A stretch of 64,000 nt of DNA from Marinobacter oulmenensis (GTDB lineage: Bacteria > Pseudomonadota > Gammaproteobacteria > Pseudomonadales > Oleiphilaceae): NCBI RefSeq assembly GCF_014201735.1, contig NZ_JACHFE010000003.1, forward strand, positions 310,001 through 374,000, read 5' to 3'. Position 1 is the first letter of the stretch, and each line of letters begins with the position of its first letter. Positions 54,107 to 63,413 of this stretch are shown here, piece after piece. The notes beneath the pieces were generated by a model. The model was not told the origin of the DNA. It ran no database searches and saw only the letters and a list, made by a program, of their open reading frames with translations. Made by a program: the position numbers and the translations under genes.

Positions 54107-54836
54107 GTCCATTCCCCGTATCTGGCTCTGCCAACCCGCGAAAAAGGCAGACGAGGCCACGCCTGACTGGCTGACTCCGGATGAGGCACAGCGGCTCGCC
54201 GGCCTGAAAGGCCATCGCAGGCAGGAGTTTCTCACCACCCGCTGGCTGATCCGACAGGCTCTGGCCGGCGCCAGTGGCCTTCCGGCCTCTGACTGCTGTC
54301 CGGTGCCGGGTCGCCCCACGGCGGCGGCGACGCCTCCCGGCTGGCACCTGTCCATCAGCCACTGCCAGAACCTCGCGGCCTGTGCCACGGGTACCGGTGC
54401 GGTGGGTATCGATATCGAACCGGCCCGGCGGCGGGCAGACTGGCAGCGGGTGGCACGCCGCTGGTTTTCAGTTGCCGAACAGGACTGGCTGCTGCGTACA
54501 GACGACGCATTCGAGTTCCTGAAAGTCTGGACCCTCAAGGAAGCCTGGCTCAAGGCCACCGGACGGGGCATTGCCGGCAACCTGCAGACACTTCGGGTCA
54601 GCGCCGACTTCGAGCTTCTGGGTGACCAGCAACAGGGGGGCTGGCGCGCCGGCAGTTGTCTTGTCGCCGGTTTCATCGTCACACTGGTGTGGCAGGGTCC
54701 GGAGGCGGCCGGGGGCCAACCGGCCGCGCCGACGCTGTTAGCACCGCCACCGGACGACTGCCGCCTGGTGGCACCGGAACCGCTTGCGTGCACCGCAGAC
54801 TGGCTGCTCAATGCTGACATTCATCCCTCTGGCTGA
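54075..54836 (+). CDS. Sfp-type 4'-phosphopantetheinyl transferase
   Basis: Protein of 253 aa with the Sfp-type signature: LSISHCQNLAACATG, VGIDIEPARRR (magnesium ligands) and WTLKEAWLKATG. It would load phosphopantetheine onto carrier proteins; no carrier protein, PKS or NRPS is in this window. ATG 54075 has AAGGAG six bases upstream, inside the end of pdxH. The C-terminal 40 residues are proline/alanine-rich and variable. Confidence 0.9.
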   Translation: MAGASSDSNPESIPRIWLCQPAKKADEATPDWLTPDEAQRLAGLKGHRRQEFLTTRWLIRQALAGASGLPASDCCPVPGRPTAAATPPGWHLSISHCQNLAACATGTGAVGIDIEPARRRADWQRVARRWFSVAEQDWLLRTDDAFEFLKVWTLKEAWLKATGRGIAGNLQTLRVSADFELLGDQQQGGWRAGSCLVAGFIVTLVWQGPEAAGGQPAAPTLLAPPPDDCRLVAPEPLACTADWLLNADIHPSG

Positions 54837-54848
54837 TCGGGAGACCTG

Positions 54849-55433
54849 ATGGAGAACAACGTGCAACGCTGCCCCTGGTGCGGCACCGACCCGTTATACG
54901 TGGATTATCACGACACCGTCTGGGGGCGCCCGGAATACAACAGCCAGGCGCTGTTCGAGAAGCTCTGTCTGGACGGCCAGCAGGCCGGGCTGAGCTGGCT
55001 GACCATTCTGCGCAAACAGGAAAACTACCGGCAGGCTTACGCCGGATTCGACCCGGAGCAGCTGGTCCGGTTTGATGATTCGGATGTGGCCCGGCTGCTG
55101 GACAACCCCGGCATCGTCCGGAACCGGCTAAAGGTCCGGTCGGTCCTGAATAATGCCCGGCGTTATCTGCAACTGAAGGAGCAGGGCCAGGCGTTCAGTG
55201 ATTTCCTATGGCAGTTCGTCGATGGCCAGCCGATACAGAACCGCTGGCGCCTGTTCGAGGAGGTGCCGACCGAAACTGCCGAATCCCGGGCCATGTCCCG
55301 GGCGCTTAAAAAAGCCGGTTTCACCTTCGTGGGCCCCACCATTGTCTACGCCTTCATGCAGGCCACCGGCATGGTCAATGATCATCTGATCGACTGTCAC
55401 GTCCACGAGGAATGTCGACGGCTGGCGGACTGA
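54849..55433 (+). CDS. tag: DNA-3-methyladenine glycosylase I
   Basis: Base-excision repair enzyme of 194 aa. Zinc ligands CPWCG at residues 8-12 and the C-terminal HLIDCHVHEEC; catalytic region QQAGLSWLTIL and KKAGFTFVGPTIVYAFMQA. Thirteen bases after the PPTase gene, with GGGAGA upstream of ATG 54849. Length and motifs are those of Tag. Confidence 0.93.
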   Translation: MENNVQRCPWCGTDPLYVDYHDTVWGRPEYNSQALFEKLCLDGQQAGLSWLTILRKQENYRQAYAGFDPEQLVRFDDSDVARLLDNPGIVRNRLKVRSVLNNARRYLQLKEQGQAFSDFLWQFVDGQPIQNRWRLFEEVPTETAESRAMSRALKKAGFTFVGPTIVYAFMQATGMVNDHLIDCHVHEECRRLAD

Positions 55434-55489
55434 TCCTGTTTCGACCGCGCGGCGTAATACCCTGACACAACCGTTTCAGGAGCCTGCGT

Positions 55490-55795
55490 GTGCGAATCAC
55501 TTTCGAAGAACTCAGGGCGCTGCCATCCTCAACCATCAGCCTACTGGAAATCCTGTCCCTGGAAGGCCAGAAATACATGGCCCGGATCCATGGCGACTTC
55601 GGTATGAAGGTGCTGTCGGACGGCAGCAACGTTACCCGCCTGTTCGCCAGCGCCTGGCAGATACAGGACCTGCTCGGAGCCTTCGATATCCGGGAAACCC
55701 AGGTGGTTCACCCGTCGGCCTACCATGAAATGGTGGGCATGGAACCGGCCCATATTGAACCCATGCGCATCCGCGTACAGAGGCAAAGCTCGTGA
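55490..55795 (+). CDS. Small conserved protein, DUF6482-like
   Basis: Soluble protein of 101 aa starting at GTG 55490 with CAGGAG upstream. Motifs EGQKYMARIHGDFGMKVLSD and VHPSAYHEMVGM look like those of a small gammaproteobacterial family of unknown function. Its stop overlaps the start of the DUF3429 gene by four bases. Confidence 0.7.
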   Translation: MRITFEELRALPSSTISLLEILSLEGQKYMARIHGDFGMKVLSDGSNVTRLFASAWQIQDLLGAFDIRETQVVHPSAYHEMVGMEPAHIEPMRIRVQRQSS

Positions 55796-56250
55796 TTGCC
55801 GTCGCTCGTGTCGCCATTCTGGTGGGACTGGCCGGCCTGATTCCGTTCATTGGCGGGGTGCTGGGGCTGTTCCTGCTACCGGATCGAAGCGTGGCGATCC
55901 TGGCCTGGTTCTACCTCTACAGCGCCGGCATTCTCGCTTTCATGGCCGGCATTTACTGGCCCATCGCCATGCAACTGGAGGAAAACCGAACCTATCCTCA
56001 GTCCCCCCTCGTCACCATGCTGCTCAGTCAGGTCTTTTTTGTGGCGGCCGGTGTCGGGCTGTTACTGGAAACGCCGGAAAAGATCGTGCTGTACACCCTG
56101 GCGTTTGCGCTGCTGTATCTGGTGGATGTGCGCTGGATGCGACAGTTCTGGCCGGACTGGTATCTGAAGCTGAGGCTGGGGCTGACGGTCGTGGTGGTGA
56201 GTTGCCAGGTCCTGGCCGGCGCCTGGTTCCACCTGGTTCACGTGGGCTGA
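55792..56250 (+). CDS. DUF3429 membrane protein
   Basis: Membrane protein of 152 aa with four to five hydrophobic segments (residues about 5-28, 36-58, 70-92, 96-112, 125-145). The GTG start at 55792 overlaps the preceding gene. AFMAGIYWPIA is the family signature. Function unknown. Confidence 0.8.
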   Translation: MIAVARVAILVGLAGLIPFIGGVLGLFLLPDRSVAILAWFYLYSAGILAFMAGIYWPIAMQLEENRTYPQSPLVTMLLSQVFFVAAGVGLLLETPEKIVLYTLAFALLYLVDVRWMRQFWPDWYLKLRLGLTVVVVSCQVLAGAWFHLVHVG

Positions 56251-56267
56251 TCTGAGGGACAAAGACC

Positions 56268-56367
56268 GGCAGCCCCCACCCCGCAGTCATTCGCAGGGCG
56301 GGGCTGCCGACCGGGAGGCAAGACAACCTCCCGTATCGGCGGCCGGAGCGACCGGTTCCGGCCGCCG
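56268..56367. terminator. Cluster of three G+C-rich hairpins between convergent genes
   Basis: Stem 1: GGCAGCCCC / GGGGCTGCC (56268-56308). Stem 2: GGGAGG / CCTCCC (56312-56331). Stem 3: GGCGGCCGGA / TCCGGCCGCC (56338-56366). They fill the gap between the DUF3429 and ask stops. None has a T-run, so they may act as rho-dependent or mRNA-stabilising structures. Confidence 0.5.
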
Positions 56368-56373
56368 GATACA

Positions 56374-57831
56374 CTAGCTGGCGGTGGTGGATGCCGCCAC
56401 AATGGCGTACTCGTGATTGTGAGGCTCAATCAGGGCGCCGTGCAGAGCGGCGATCGCCTCATTGTAGTGGTCCTCATCGATCACGAACTGGATATCCACC
56501 TGACGCATGCACTGGTGGATCGCCAGCACGCTGATGTCCTTGTCTGCCAGTGACTTGACCGACCGAGCCAGAATGCCCGGTATTTTCATGTCACTGCCGA
56601 TGGCGGACACCAGCGCCACCTTGCGAGTGCTGATTTCACCATTGGGAAACGCTTCTTCCAGCGCCTTCACCACACGCTTCACATGCTTGAGCGTGGTCTC
56701 CACATAGTGGGTGATGGTGTTGGCATTGGAATCCTTGGACATGAAGCGCACCTTGAAGCGGGTGAGCACATCCAGGATCTTCCGGTCAGACCCCGGCTCG
56801 CCCTGCATGTCCTGGTCAAACACCTCAATGGCAAACACCCCCTTGGCGCCGGCGATGATCTCCACCTGCGCCTTCTCACTGACGTAATCCCCGGTGATCA
56901 GGGTGCCGGTGTGCTCCGGCTCAAAGGTGTTCATCACCCGCAGGGGAATCTCGTTCTGACGCAGCCCCTTGCCGGCCCGTGGGTGGATGGCCTCCATCCC
57001 GAGATTGGCCAGTTGATCCGCCACGTCGTAGTTGGTCCGCCCCAGGGGCACCACCTTTTCCTCGCCCACGATGTTGGGGTCGGCGGAACTCAGGTGATAT
57101 TCCTTATGGATGATGGCTTCCCGGGCATTGGTGATCACCGCAATGCGGCTGAAGGTCATCTCGCTGTAGCCCCGGTCGAAGGTCCGCATCAGCCCTTCCT
57201 TGCACTGGGCATAACCGGTCACGATGGGCAGCTCACGGCTCAGGTCGATGGCGTCAAACGCCTGCTGCAGTTTCTCGTCCAGGGGCAGCAGTTCGCTGTC
57301 GCGCCAGCCGGTCAGGTCAACAAAGCGGGCATTGATGCCTTCCTGCTGCAGTTTCAGGGCCGTGTTGAAGGCACTGTGAGCCTCCCCGATACCGGCCAGC
57401 ATTTCCCGGACGGTCAGCAGGTGCTCTTCCAGCTGGAACTGACCGTAGGAACACAGCCGCTGCAAATCGATCAGGCAGCCGCGCACCCCTTCGATGCGGT
57501 CAGTGATGAACTGGTCCGCCTGCTGCTTGAGCATCGGATCCTCAAACAGTTCGCCGTTGATATCCGTCAGGAACTGGATCAGCTTGGTGAGGTCATCGCC
57601 CCAGGCCCAGTCCGATTCGGCGTCGGCGAACAGAGCGTAAACGCCCGGCTCACCGGTCTTTTTGTGTTCCAGCAGTTCGTTGGTCACACCGCCGTAGGCC
57701 GACACCACGAAGATGCGCTGGTAGAGGTCGCTTTTCTTGCGCTTGCCAACAATGATGTTGTCGCGCACCGCCTCGTAATTGCTCATGGAGGTACCGCCGA
57801 TTTTCTCGACGGTATGTTGTGCCGTTGTCAT
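56374..57831 (-). CDS. ask: Aspartate kinase of the ectoine-linked type (Ask_Ect)
   Basis: Protein of 485 aa that makes aspartyl phosphate for the ectoine pathway. VEKIGGTSMSNYEAVRDNI near the N-terminus is the ectoine-specific form; GYSEMTFSRIAVIT and VALVSAIGSDMKIPGILARS are the catalytic and ACT domains. Ask_Ect enzymes are less inhibited by threonine and lysine. It lies 51 bases after ectB; the gene ectC, usually found between them, is not present. Confidence 0.9.
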   Translation of the reverse strand: MTTAQHTVEKIGGTSMSNYEAVRDNIIVGKRKKSDLYQRIFVVSAYGGVTNELLEHKKTGEPGVYALFADAESDWAWGDDLTKLIQFLTDINGELFEDPMLKQQADQFITDRIEGVRGCLIDLQRLCSYGQFQLEEHLLTVREMLAGIGEAHSAFNTALKLQQEGINARFVDLTGWRDSELLPLDEKLQQAFDAIDLSRELPIVTGYAQCKEGLMRTFDRGYSEMTFSRIAVITNAREAIIHKEYHLSSADPNIVGEEKVVPLGRTNYDVADQLANLGMEAIHPRAGKGLRQNEIPLRVMNTFEPEHTGTLITGDYVSEKAQVEIIAGAKGVFAIEVFDQDMQGEPGSDRKILDVLTRFKVRFMSKDSNANTITHYVETTLKHVKRVVKALEEAFPNGEISTRKVALVSAIGSDMKIPGILARSVKSLADKDISVLAIHQCMRQVDIQFVIDEDHYNEAIAALHGALIEPHNHEYAIVAASTTAS

Positions 57832-57882
57832 GTCTCCGCCTTTGCTTTCCTGCGCAATGGATGTCCTGTCAGTATAGGCGTC

Positions 57883-59151
57883 TTACGACGCTTGGCTCAC
57901 GCCTTCCTGCATGATTTCGTCCACACTTTCCGCCAGCAGGGCCACCCCTTTCCTGAGGTCTTCCTCGCTGGTGGTCAGCGGCATCAGGCACTTGATCACT
58001 TCGTCATTGGGGCCACTGGTCTCGATAATCAGGCCCTTTTCAAAGGCACGGGCAGTGATCGGATCGGTCAGTTCGGCGTGAGTGGCCGAAATGCCCCGCA
58101 TCATACCGCGGCCTTTCAGGCGGAACTCGCCCGGGTACTTGTCACAGATGGACTGCAGGGCGTCGCCCAGCACTTTGGACTTGGCTTTCACCTCATTGGC
58201 GAAGGCGTCGTCTTTCCAGTAATTCTCAATGGCGGCACGGGCGGTGACAAATGCCATGTTGTTACCACGGAACGTCCCGTTGTGCTCACCAGAGGCCCAG
58301 ACGTCCAGTTCCGGCTTGAACAGCACCAGCGCCATGGGCAGGCCGTAGCCGCTCAGTGACTTGGACACGGTGACGATGTCCGGCTGGATGCCGGCAAACT
58401 CAAAGCTGAAGAACTCACCGGTACGGCCATTACCGGCCTGGATGTCATCCACAATCAGCAGGATGTCGTGTTTCTTGCACAGCTCGGACAGGCCTTTGAG
58501 CCACTCGGCACGGGCCGCATTCAGACCGCCTTCGCCCTGAACCGCCTCGACGATCACAGCGGCCGGCAGTTCAACACCGGAGGAGCTGTCAGACAGCACC
58601 TTGTCCATGATGGCCAGGGTGTCCACGTCCTCGCCCAGGTAACCGTCGTAGAACAGGAAGTCCACGCCGTTCAGGGGCAGGCCGACGCCACCACGGTGGT
58701 GTTCGTTACCGGTGGCGGCAACCGCACCGGTGGTGACACCGTGGAAACCGTTGCTGAAGGAGATGATGTTGGTGCGCCCTTTCACCTTGCGCGCCAGTTT
58801 CATGGCCGCTTCCACACAGTTGGTACCGGTCGGACCGGTGAACTGCATCTTGTAGTCCAGGCCACGGGGATCAAGGATGTGCTTCTTGTAGGACTCCATG
58901 AAGTCCTGCTTGGCGGTGGTAAACAGGTCCAGGCCCTGGCTCACACCGTCCGATTCGATGTACTCAAGCAGTGCTTTTTTCAGGATGTCGTTATTGTGGC
59001 CGTAGTTCAGGGAACCGGCACCGGCCAGAAAGTCCAGGTATTCCTTGCCGTCTTCGGTGTACAGGTGCGCGTTCTTGGCGCGGTTAAAAATCACCGGAAA
59101 GGCACGGGAATAAACGCGTACTTCGGATTCGGTGGACTTGAAAATTTCCAT
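57883..59151 (-). CDS. ectB: Diaminobutyrate--2-oxoglutarate transaminase
   Basis: PLP enzyme of 422 aa that makes L-2,4-diaminobutyrate from aspartate semialdehyde. [18 protein letters not shown] and [15 protein letters not shown] at the N-terminus, [42 protein letters not shown] and the catalytic Lys in [14 protein letters not shown] 59151 has AGAGG seven bases upstream; an in-frame start at 59169 adds six atypical residues. 181 bases after ectA. Confidence 0.93.
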   Translation of the reverse strand: MEIFKSTESEVRVYSRAFPVIFNRAKNAHLYTEDGKEYLDFLAGAGSLNYGHNNDILKKALLEYIESDGVSQGLDLFTTAKQDFMESYKKHILDPRGLDYKMQFTGPTGTNCVEAAMKLARKVKGRTNIISFSNGFHGVTTGAVAATGNEHHRGGVGLPLNGVDFLFYDGYLGEDVDTLAIMDKVLSDSSSGVELPAAVIVEAVQGEGGLNAARAEWLKGLSELCKKHDILLIVDDIQAGNGRTGEFFSFEFAGIQPDIVTVSKSLSGYGLPMALVLFKPELDVWASGEHNGTFRGNNMAFVTARAAIENYWKDDAFANEVKAKSKVLGDALQSICDKYPGEFRLKGRGMMRGISATHAELTDPITARAFEKGLIIETSGPNDEVIKCLMPLTTSEEDLRKGVALLAESVDEIMQEGVSQAS

Positions 59152-59254
59152 GGTCTTGCCTCTTAGCATGTCAGGTTCGAGGTAGATGCGCGGGGACCTG
59201 CCGGTAGAGCTTACGGTCGCAACAGGCCCGCCGTGCGTTGGTTTAAGCCTTGAT

Positions 59255-59280
59255 GGCAGGCCCTCCTCGGGTGGCCTGCC
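59255..59280 (-). repeat. Inverted repeat in the ectA-ectB gap
   Basis: GGCAGGCC and GGCCTGCC are perfect 8-base arms with a 10-base loop, in the 181 bases between ectA and ectB. It could partially terminate or stabilise the mRNA. The rest of the gap shows nothing else. Confidence 0.45.
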
Positions 59281-59332
59281 GGCTACGCCAAATCACAGTC
59301 GGTCACGATATCGGATCGTAAAACCCGGGCTC

Positions 59333-59848
59333 TCAGACAGGCTTCGTGAAGGGCCCGATACGCAGCAGGAACTCGGAATCGTGCCTGCCGCCGAAATGGG
59401 TCTCTTTCTCGAAGTGCTCGTGGTAGGTGAGCTCGGCTCCCATATCACGGGCGAATGAGCGGAACAGCGCCCATGAGGCCTCGTTGTCTTCGGTGATGGT
59501 GGTTTCCAGATGGGTCACGTCCTTGCACGCGTCCCGGGAAACAATCGCCTTCAGCATCCGCTTGGCGAGGCCCTGTCCACGACCTCTCTCGTGAACCGCC
59601 ACTTGCCAGACAAACACGGTCTCGGGCTGTTGGGGAGGGATGTATCCGGAGATAAAGCCGACCAGATCGCCTTCCTTCTCCGCGGCCACGCCGGTTTCGG
59701 CAAAGTGGCTGCACTGCAACAGGTTGCAGTAAATGGAATTGGGGTCCAGCGGTGGGCACTCGGCCACAAGCTGGTGGAGCCTGAAGCCATCATCCTTCGT
59801 TGGTGTGCGCAGGGTGATGGCGGTGGTATTCGAACCTTCTGATGTCAT
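59333..59848 (-). CDS. ectA: Diaminobutyrate acetyltransferase
   Basis: GNAT-family enzyme of 171 aa that makes N-gamma-acetyl-diaminobutyrate. FRLHQLVAECPPLDPNSIYC at the N-terminus, VAVHERGRGQGLAKRML as the acetyl-CoA loop, and THLETTITEDNEASWALFRS. ATG 59848 (MTSEGSNTT). First gene of ectA-ectB-ask. A strong sigma-70-like promoter lies directly upstream. Confidence 0.93.
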   Translation of the reverse strand: MTSEGSNTTAITLRTPTKDDGFRLHQLVAECPPLDPNSIYCNLLQCSHFAETGVAAEKEGDLVGFISGYIPPQQPETVFVWQVAVHERGRGQGLAKRMLKAIVSRDACKDVTHLETTITEDNEASWALFRSFARDMGAELTYHEHFEKETHFGGRHDSEFLLRIGPFTKPV

Positions 59849-59883
59849 GATGTGATCAATTCGCTTCCGAAAGATGGGGACAA

Positions 59884-59911
59884 ATTATATAGACCACGAA
59901 ATATATTTCAA
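59884..59911 (-). promoter_or_regulatory. Sigma-70-type promoter of ectA
   Basis: On the minus strand: TTGAAA (59906-59911), 16 bases, TATAAT (59884-59889), 35 bases before the ectA ATG. Very AT-rich surroundings. The exact -10 and near-consensus -35 suggest strong expression; salt control may act on it but no operator is visible. Confidence 0.7.
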
Positions 59912-59997
59912 GTTGACGCTTTGGGAAGCCTCCCGTAAGCATCTGGCCCATACTTTAAGAATAGCGTCTATTCGAGCATTGGCCAGTGACAGACCCG

Positions 59998-60960
59998 TTA
60001 CAAACCCGACCCGATCAGCAGATCGTCAGGCACCAGAGACGTACCCCGGACAATCCGCTCCCGGTAGGACAGCGCCGCCGGCGAACCCGACGGCCAGACG
60101 CGGTCAAAACAGGCCAGCCAGGCGCTGACATCGTAATCGACCGGCACCAGCGAAACGGACAGCCCTGAGCCGCCTGAGGCCGCAACTGGCGCTGCTCCCG
60201 GCTCCGACAGGGCGATCCGGGTGATCAGCCCACCTGGTTTACCCGACAGATTCCCCATACCGGCGGACCCGTTATTGACCACCACCCGGGGGTGGCCATC
60301 AACGTGACCACGCCAGAGCGCCGGCTGGCAGGTATGCGTGCAGGCGATGACATCGGCACCGGTCGCCTGCAACCAGCCCGCAACCCGATTGCTCCCAGCA
60401 CTATCCTGTTCGGACAGCAACGACTCGCGCGACAGGCCCCAGCCGGCCAGGGATTCCGGATCACCGTGCAACACAAGAATATTTAGGCCTCCAAATATCA
60501 GGCTCCGATAACGGGGCAACCCCGCCAGCGCGGCACGGACATCCGGATGGTTTCCGGCCACCTGCTGCAACCGTTCCATGATCCGGTTGGAACGCTCAAC
60601 CACCTGCTGATCCACCGACTCCGGATAGGCACAGCCGCAACCGGCCCCGTCACTGGGCGAGCCCAGTTCATACTCAACGTTGCCCAGACTGGCGGTATGG
60701 GCCATTACCCGGTGGTTGATATCGCGGAACAGATCGTCGCTGGCGTTGAACCAGTTGAAGTCGCCGTTAAAAACCAGCTTCACCCGGCGTCCGTCGCGGC
60801 GCTCCGCCGCCGCCATACGCTCAATTTCATCCAGGGCAAACGGATTACCGTAGAGACCGCCAATGATGTAGAGCACGTCCTCCCCGACCTCGACGGGGCT
60901 ACTGCTCAGGTCCTGCGGCCGGTAACGGTAGGCCAGCGGACAACTGCGACCTTCGCTCAT
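59998..60960 (-). CDS. Metallophosphoesterase-like protein with altered metal motifs
   Basis: Protein of 320 aa. The calcineurin-like fold is suggested by YIIGGLYGNPFALDEIE where family members have DxHGN, VFNGDFNWF for GD(V)xD, GNVEYELGS for GNHE, HGDPES, and ACTHTCQPAL for GHTH. Several metal ligands differ, including the first Asp and His (Gly and Tyr here), so activity may be unusual or lost. A GCGCAYPE Cys cluster is near residue 107. Overlaps the symporter gene by four bases; last gene of its operon. Substrate unknown. Confidence 0.7.
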   Translation of the reverse strand: MSEGRSCPLAYRYRPQDLSSSPVEVGEDVLYIIGGLYGNPFALDEIERMAAAERRDGRRVKLVFNGDFNWFNASDDLFRDINHRVMAHTASLGNVEYELGSPSDGAGCGCAYPESVDQQVVERSNRIMERLQQVAGNHPDVRAALAGLPRYRSLIFGGLNILVLHGDPESLAGWGLSRESLLSEQDSAGSNRVAGWLQATGADVIACTHTCQPALWRGHVDGHPRVVVNNGSAGMGNLSGKPGGLITRIALSEPGAAPVAASGGSGLSVSLVPVDYDVSAWLACFDRVWPSGSPAALSYRERIVRGTSLVPDDLLIGSGL

Positions 60961-62390
60961 GCCGAGGTCTCCGGCTGCGACGCCGCCAAAGGCTCACCCC
61001 CGGCCAGCGAACGACCCGCCAGCCGGCGCACCAGCAACGGCAGGAAGAACCCCGCGGTACAGATCAGGATGCCCCAGGCATTCACGCCCAGCAGCAGGGC
61101 GTATTTACCCTCGCCGATCGCCCAGGTGGCGGGCAGGGCGCCCAGGGCCTGGGCCACACCCAGGCCCAGGCCGGTCCAGAAACTCAGGTGGAAACTCCAG
61201 GGCGACCAGCGGGTAAAGCGGTAAAACAGAAACACCGGCGCCAGCCCCATGACCATGGTGCCGGAGATGGTCGTGGCCTTGAGGATATCGGTGCCGGCAA
61301 ACATGGGCAGGTTGCCCAGAAAGGCGAAAACCACCATCACCACGGCACCGACTTTCATGCTCGGCAGGCGGTCGCCCAGTCGCCCCGCCAGTCTTGGCAG
61401 GTCCACCGCCAGGGATTTGGCCAGGGAGGTGAAGGTGGAATCCAGGGTCGAGCCGGCGGAGGTCATCATCACCACGCTCATGAAAAACAGCGCGGTCAGG
61501 CCCAGCGACTGGCCGACCGCCGCCGGTGCATTGCCCATCACCTCAATGCCATTGAGCCGGGCATGGACGCCCACCAGGCTGAAAATGAACACCGCCACGA
61601 AACCCAGCAGGCCGGCAACCACGAAACTGCGGAGCATGGTCTTCTCGCGGTTCACAAACCCGCGATCGGTCAGTACCGGATCGTGGAACGGGTAACTGAA
61701 CAGCTGCAGCAATGCCACCAGCAGCAGGTCCGCCCCGGCGTCGAGGCGGAAGTCGCCGTCCGAGAGCAGGGTCCCGGTGTCGTTGGCGGGCAACACCAGG
61801 AACAGAACCGCGCCGACAAAAAACACGAAGACAAAGGCCTGGATAACGTCCGTAAAAATGGAAGACCTGAGCCCACCCTTGAGGCTGTACGCCAGGGTGA
61901 ACACGGTGAACAACATCGCCGCCGCGTAGTATTCGGTCTCGCCCGGCAGGCCGAAATAACCGCCGACCACCGCCGTATTGCTCCACACCTCGTTATACAG
62001 CCGTATCAGGATGGCCGCGGCAAAGGCCAGGCTGGCCAGGCGCCCGAAGCGGGAGGTCAGAAATTCCTGGAGACTGCCGGCACCGGTCTGGGTCCGGATC
62101 AGGTAGATGATGTAACCGGCCACCGGGATCGACAGCCAGTAACTGGCATAGGCCAGACCGCCCACCACGCCGTAGGCTTCGCCCAGGTTGGCCGCATTGG
62201 TCACCGATTTGGCGAAGATCCAGCTGATGAAGATGCTGGCCGTCAGCGACCACTGCCCGACCGGATTACCCTGGTCGTCGGCCCCCCGGTAAAACGAATC
62301 CGCGTTCCGGCTTCTGGGGGAAAGCGCGTACATCACCGCGCCGTACATCAGCAGGAAGGCCCAAAAGACCGAAGCTTCAAACACTGTCAT
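60957..62390 (-). CDS. Sodium:solute symporter (SSS family)
   Basis: Membrane protein of 477 aa with about 13 hydrophobic segments. SSS features: ADSFYRGADDQGNPVGQWSL, FAKSVTNAANLGEAYG, YSLKGGLRSSIFTDVIQAF and SAGSTLDSTFTSLAKSLAVD. The N-terminal NADSFYRG motif is typical. Sits between a radical SAM gene and a metallophosphoesterase-like gene, so it may import or export the substrate of that operon. Substrate unknown. Confidence 0.88.
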   Translation of the reverse strand: MTVFEASVFWAFLLMYGAVMYALSPRSRNADSFYRGADDQGNPVGQWSLTASIFISWIFAKSVTNAANLGEAYGVVGGLAYASYWLSIPVAGYIIYLIRTQTGAGSLQEFLTSRFGRLASLAFAAAILIRLYNEVWSNTAVVGGYFGLPGETEYYAAAMLFTVFTLAYSLKGGLRSSIFTDVIQAFVFVFFVGAVLFLVLPANDTGTLLSDGDFRLDAGADLLLVALLQLFSYPFHDPVLTDRGFVNREKTMLRSFVVAGLLGFVAVFIFSLVGVHARLNGIEVMGNAPAAVGQSLGLTALFFMSVVMMTSAGSTLDSTFTSLAKSLAVDLPRLAGRLGDRLPSMKVGAVVMVVFAFLGNLPMFAGTDILKATTISGTMVMGLAPVFLFYRFTRWSPWSFHLSFWTGLGLGVAQALGALPATWAIGEGKYALLLGVNAWGILICTAGFFLPLLVRRLAGRSLAGGEPLAASQPETSA

Positions 62391-62426
62391 GAAATGGTTC
62401 CTGAAATCCTGTCGGGGTGGCGCTCA

Positions 62427-63398
62427 TCAGGCCGGTGCCGAACAACTGGCGCCGAACCGGTAGCAGGAAAAGCACCGGTGATGGCGCAGCATGATGCGTT
62501 CGTCCATGCTTTCGGCCAATGTGCCGCCAAGGTCGTACTGGGGGTCATCGTCCACCAGGGTACAGGCGTAGACCCGGACCTGATCGTTTTTCTTCACCAG
62601 CATGCGCGTGTAGGTGCACATGAAGTAACTGCGGGACTCCCGGGTGGGGTACTTGTCCATACAGGCCTCGGTGATTTCCGGGCTGCCATCCTCGGAGCCG
62701 GGCGTGCCCAGATCCGGAAAGGCCGTGAACGCCAGGTTCTCCGGAATCGTCCGGGCCCGGAAAATAGCCCGGAAAGCCGCCTCCACCTCGGCCGGGTCTT
62801 CGCCCGGATCGGTCTGGCGGGCAATGGAGACTTTGAAACCCTGCTCAAGCAGCCACTGGATGCCTTCCAGCGCCTGCTCGAAACTGCCTTCCCCGCGGTC
62901 CTTGTCGTGCCTGGCACGGTCCGGAAAATCCAGGCTGACCCGGAAGTGAACGGGGTAGGGGTTGTCCAGCAGCGGCGTCACCTGATGCCGGCGTTTGAGC
63001 AGGGGCTCGGTGGCATTGGTGAGCACGAAACACGGGCGGTGCTGGCTGGCGTAGTCCAGGATGTTGACGAAATCCCGGATTACAAACGGCTCGCCGCCGG
63101 TGAAGGAGAACTGCTCCACCCCCATGTCCAGGGCTTCGTGAATAAAGGGGCGGACGTCGCTGAGTTTCATGCCGGGAATCCGGCCATCACCGGGGTGAGA
63201 CCCTTCCAGGCAGAAAGGGCAGGCCAGGTTGCAGGCGGTGCCTGTGTGGATCCAGAGTTCCTTCAGGCGGTCGGCGTCAATATAGCCACGGGGATCGCCA
63301 TCGCGGGTGTGGGTCCAGCTGTCCCGGGCCCGGGGTTCAAGCAGGTCAACCGCGGGAATCCGCGCCCGGCGCTCTGTTCTCGTCTCGGTCAGGGGCAT
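62427..63398 (-). CDS. Radical SAM protein, unknown function
   Basis: Protein of 323 aa. The radical SAM motif is CNLACPFC (about residue 58), followed by FSFTGGEPFV as the SAM-contacting GGE(P). The C-terminus carries an extra Cys set, CTLVDDDP..., CFSCYRFGASCSAPA, ending close to the terminus, which could hold a second cluster or bind a substrate metal or metalloid. ATG 63398 has AAGGAG upstream. 36 bases before the symporter gene; same strand as the flavoprotein that precedes it by 15 bases. Fold and cofactor are clear; reaction is not. Confidence 0.82.
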   Translation of the reverse strand: MPLTETRTERRARIPAVDLLEPRARDSWTHTRDGDPRGYIDADRLKELWIHTGTACNLACPFCLEGSHPGDGRIPGMKLSDVRPFIHEALDMGVEQFSFTGGEPFVIRDFVNILDYASQHRPCFVLTNATEPLLKRRHQVTPLLDNPYPVHFRVSLDFPDRARHDKDRGEGSFEQALEGIQWLLEQGFKVSIARQTDPGEDPAEVEAAFRAIFRARTIPENLAFTAFPDLGTPGSEDGSPEITEACMDKYPTRESRSYFMCTYTRMLVKKNDQVRVYACTLVDDDPQYDLGGTLAESMDERIMLRHHRCFSCYRFGASCSAPA

Positions 63399-63413
63399 GA
63401 TGGCTCCTTGTCG

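Noticed and set aside
57832..57882. Possible ectC between ectB and ask
   Set aside because: Only 51 bases; ectC needs about 390.
56683..58359. 558-codon open frame on the plus strand
   Set aside because: Antisense shadow of ask and ectB, which have clear family motifs.
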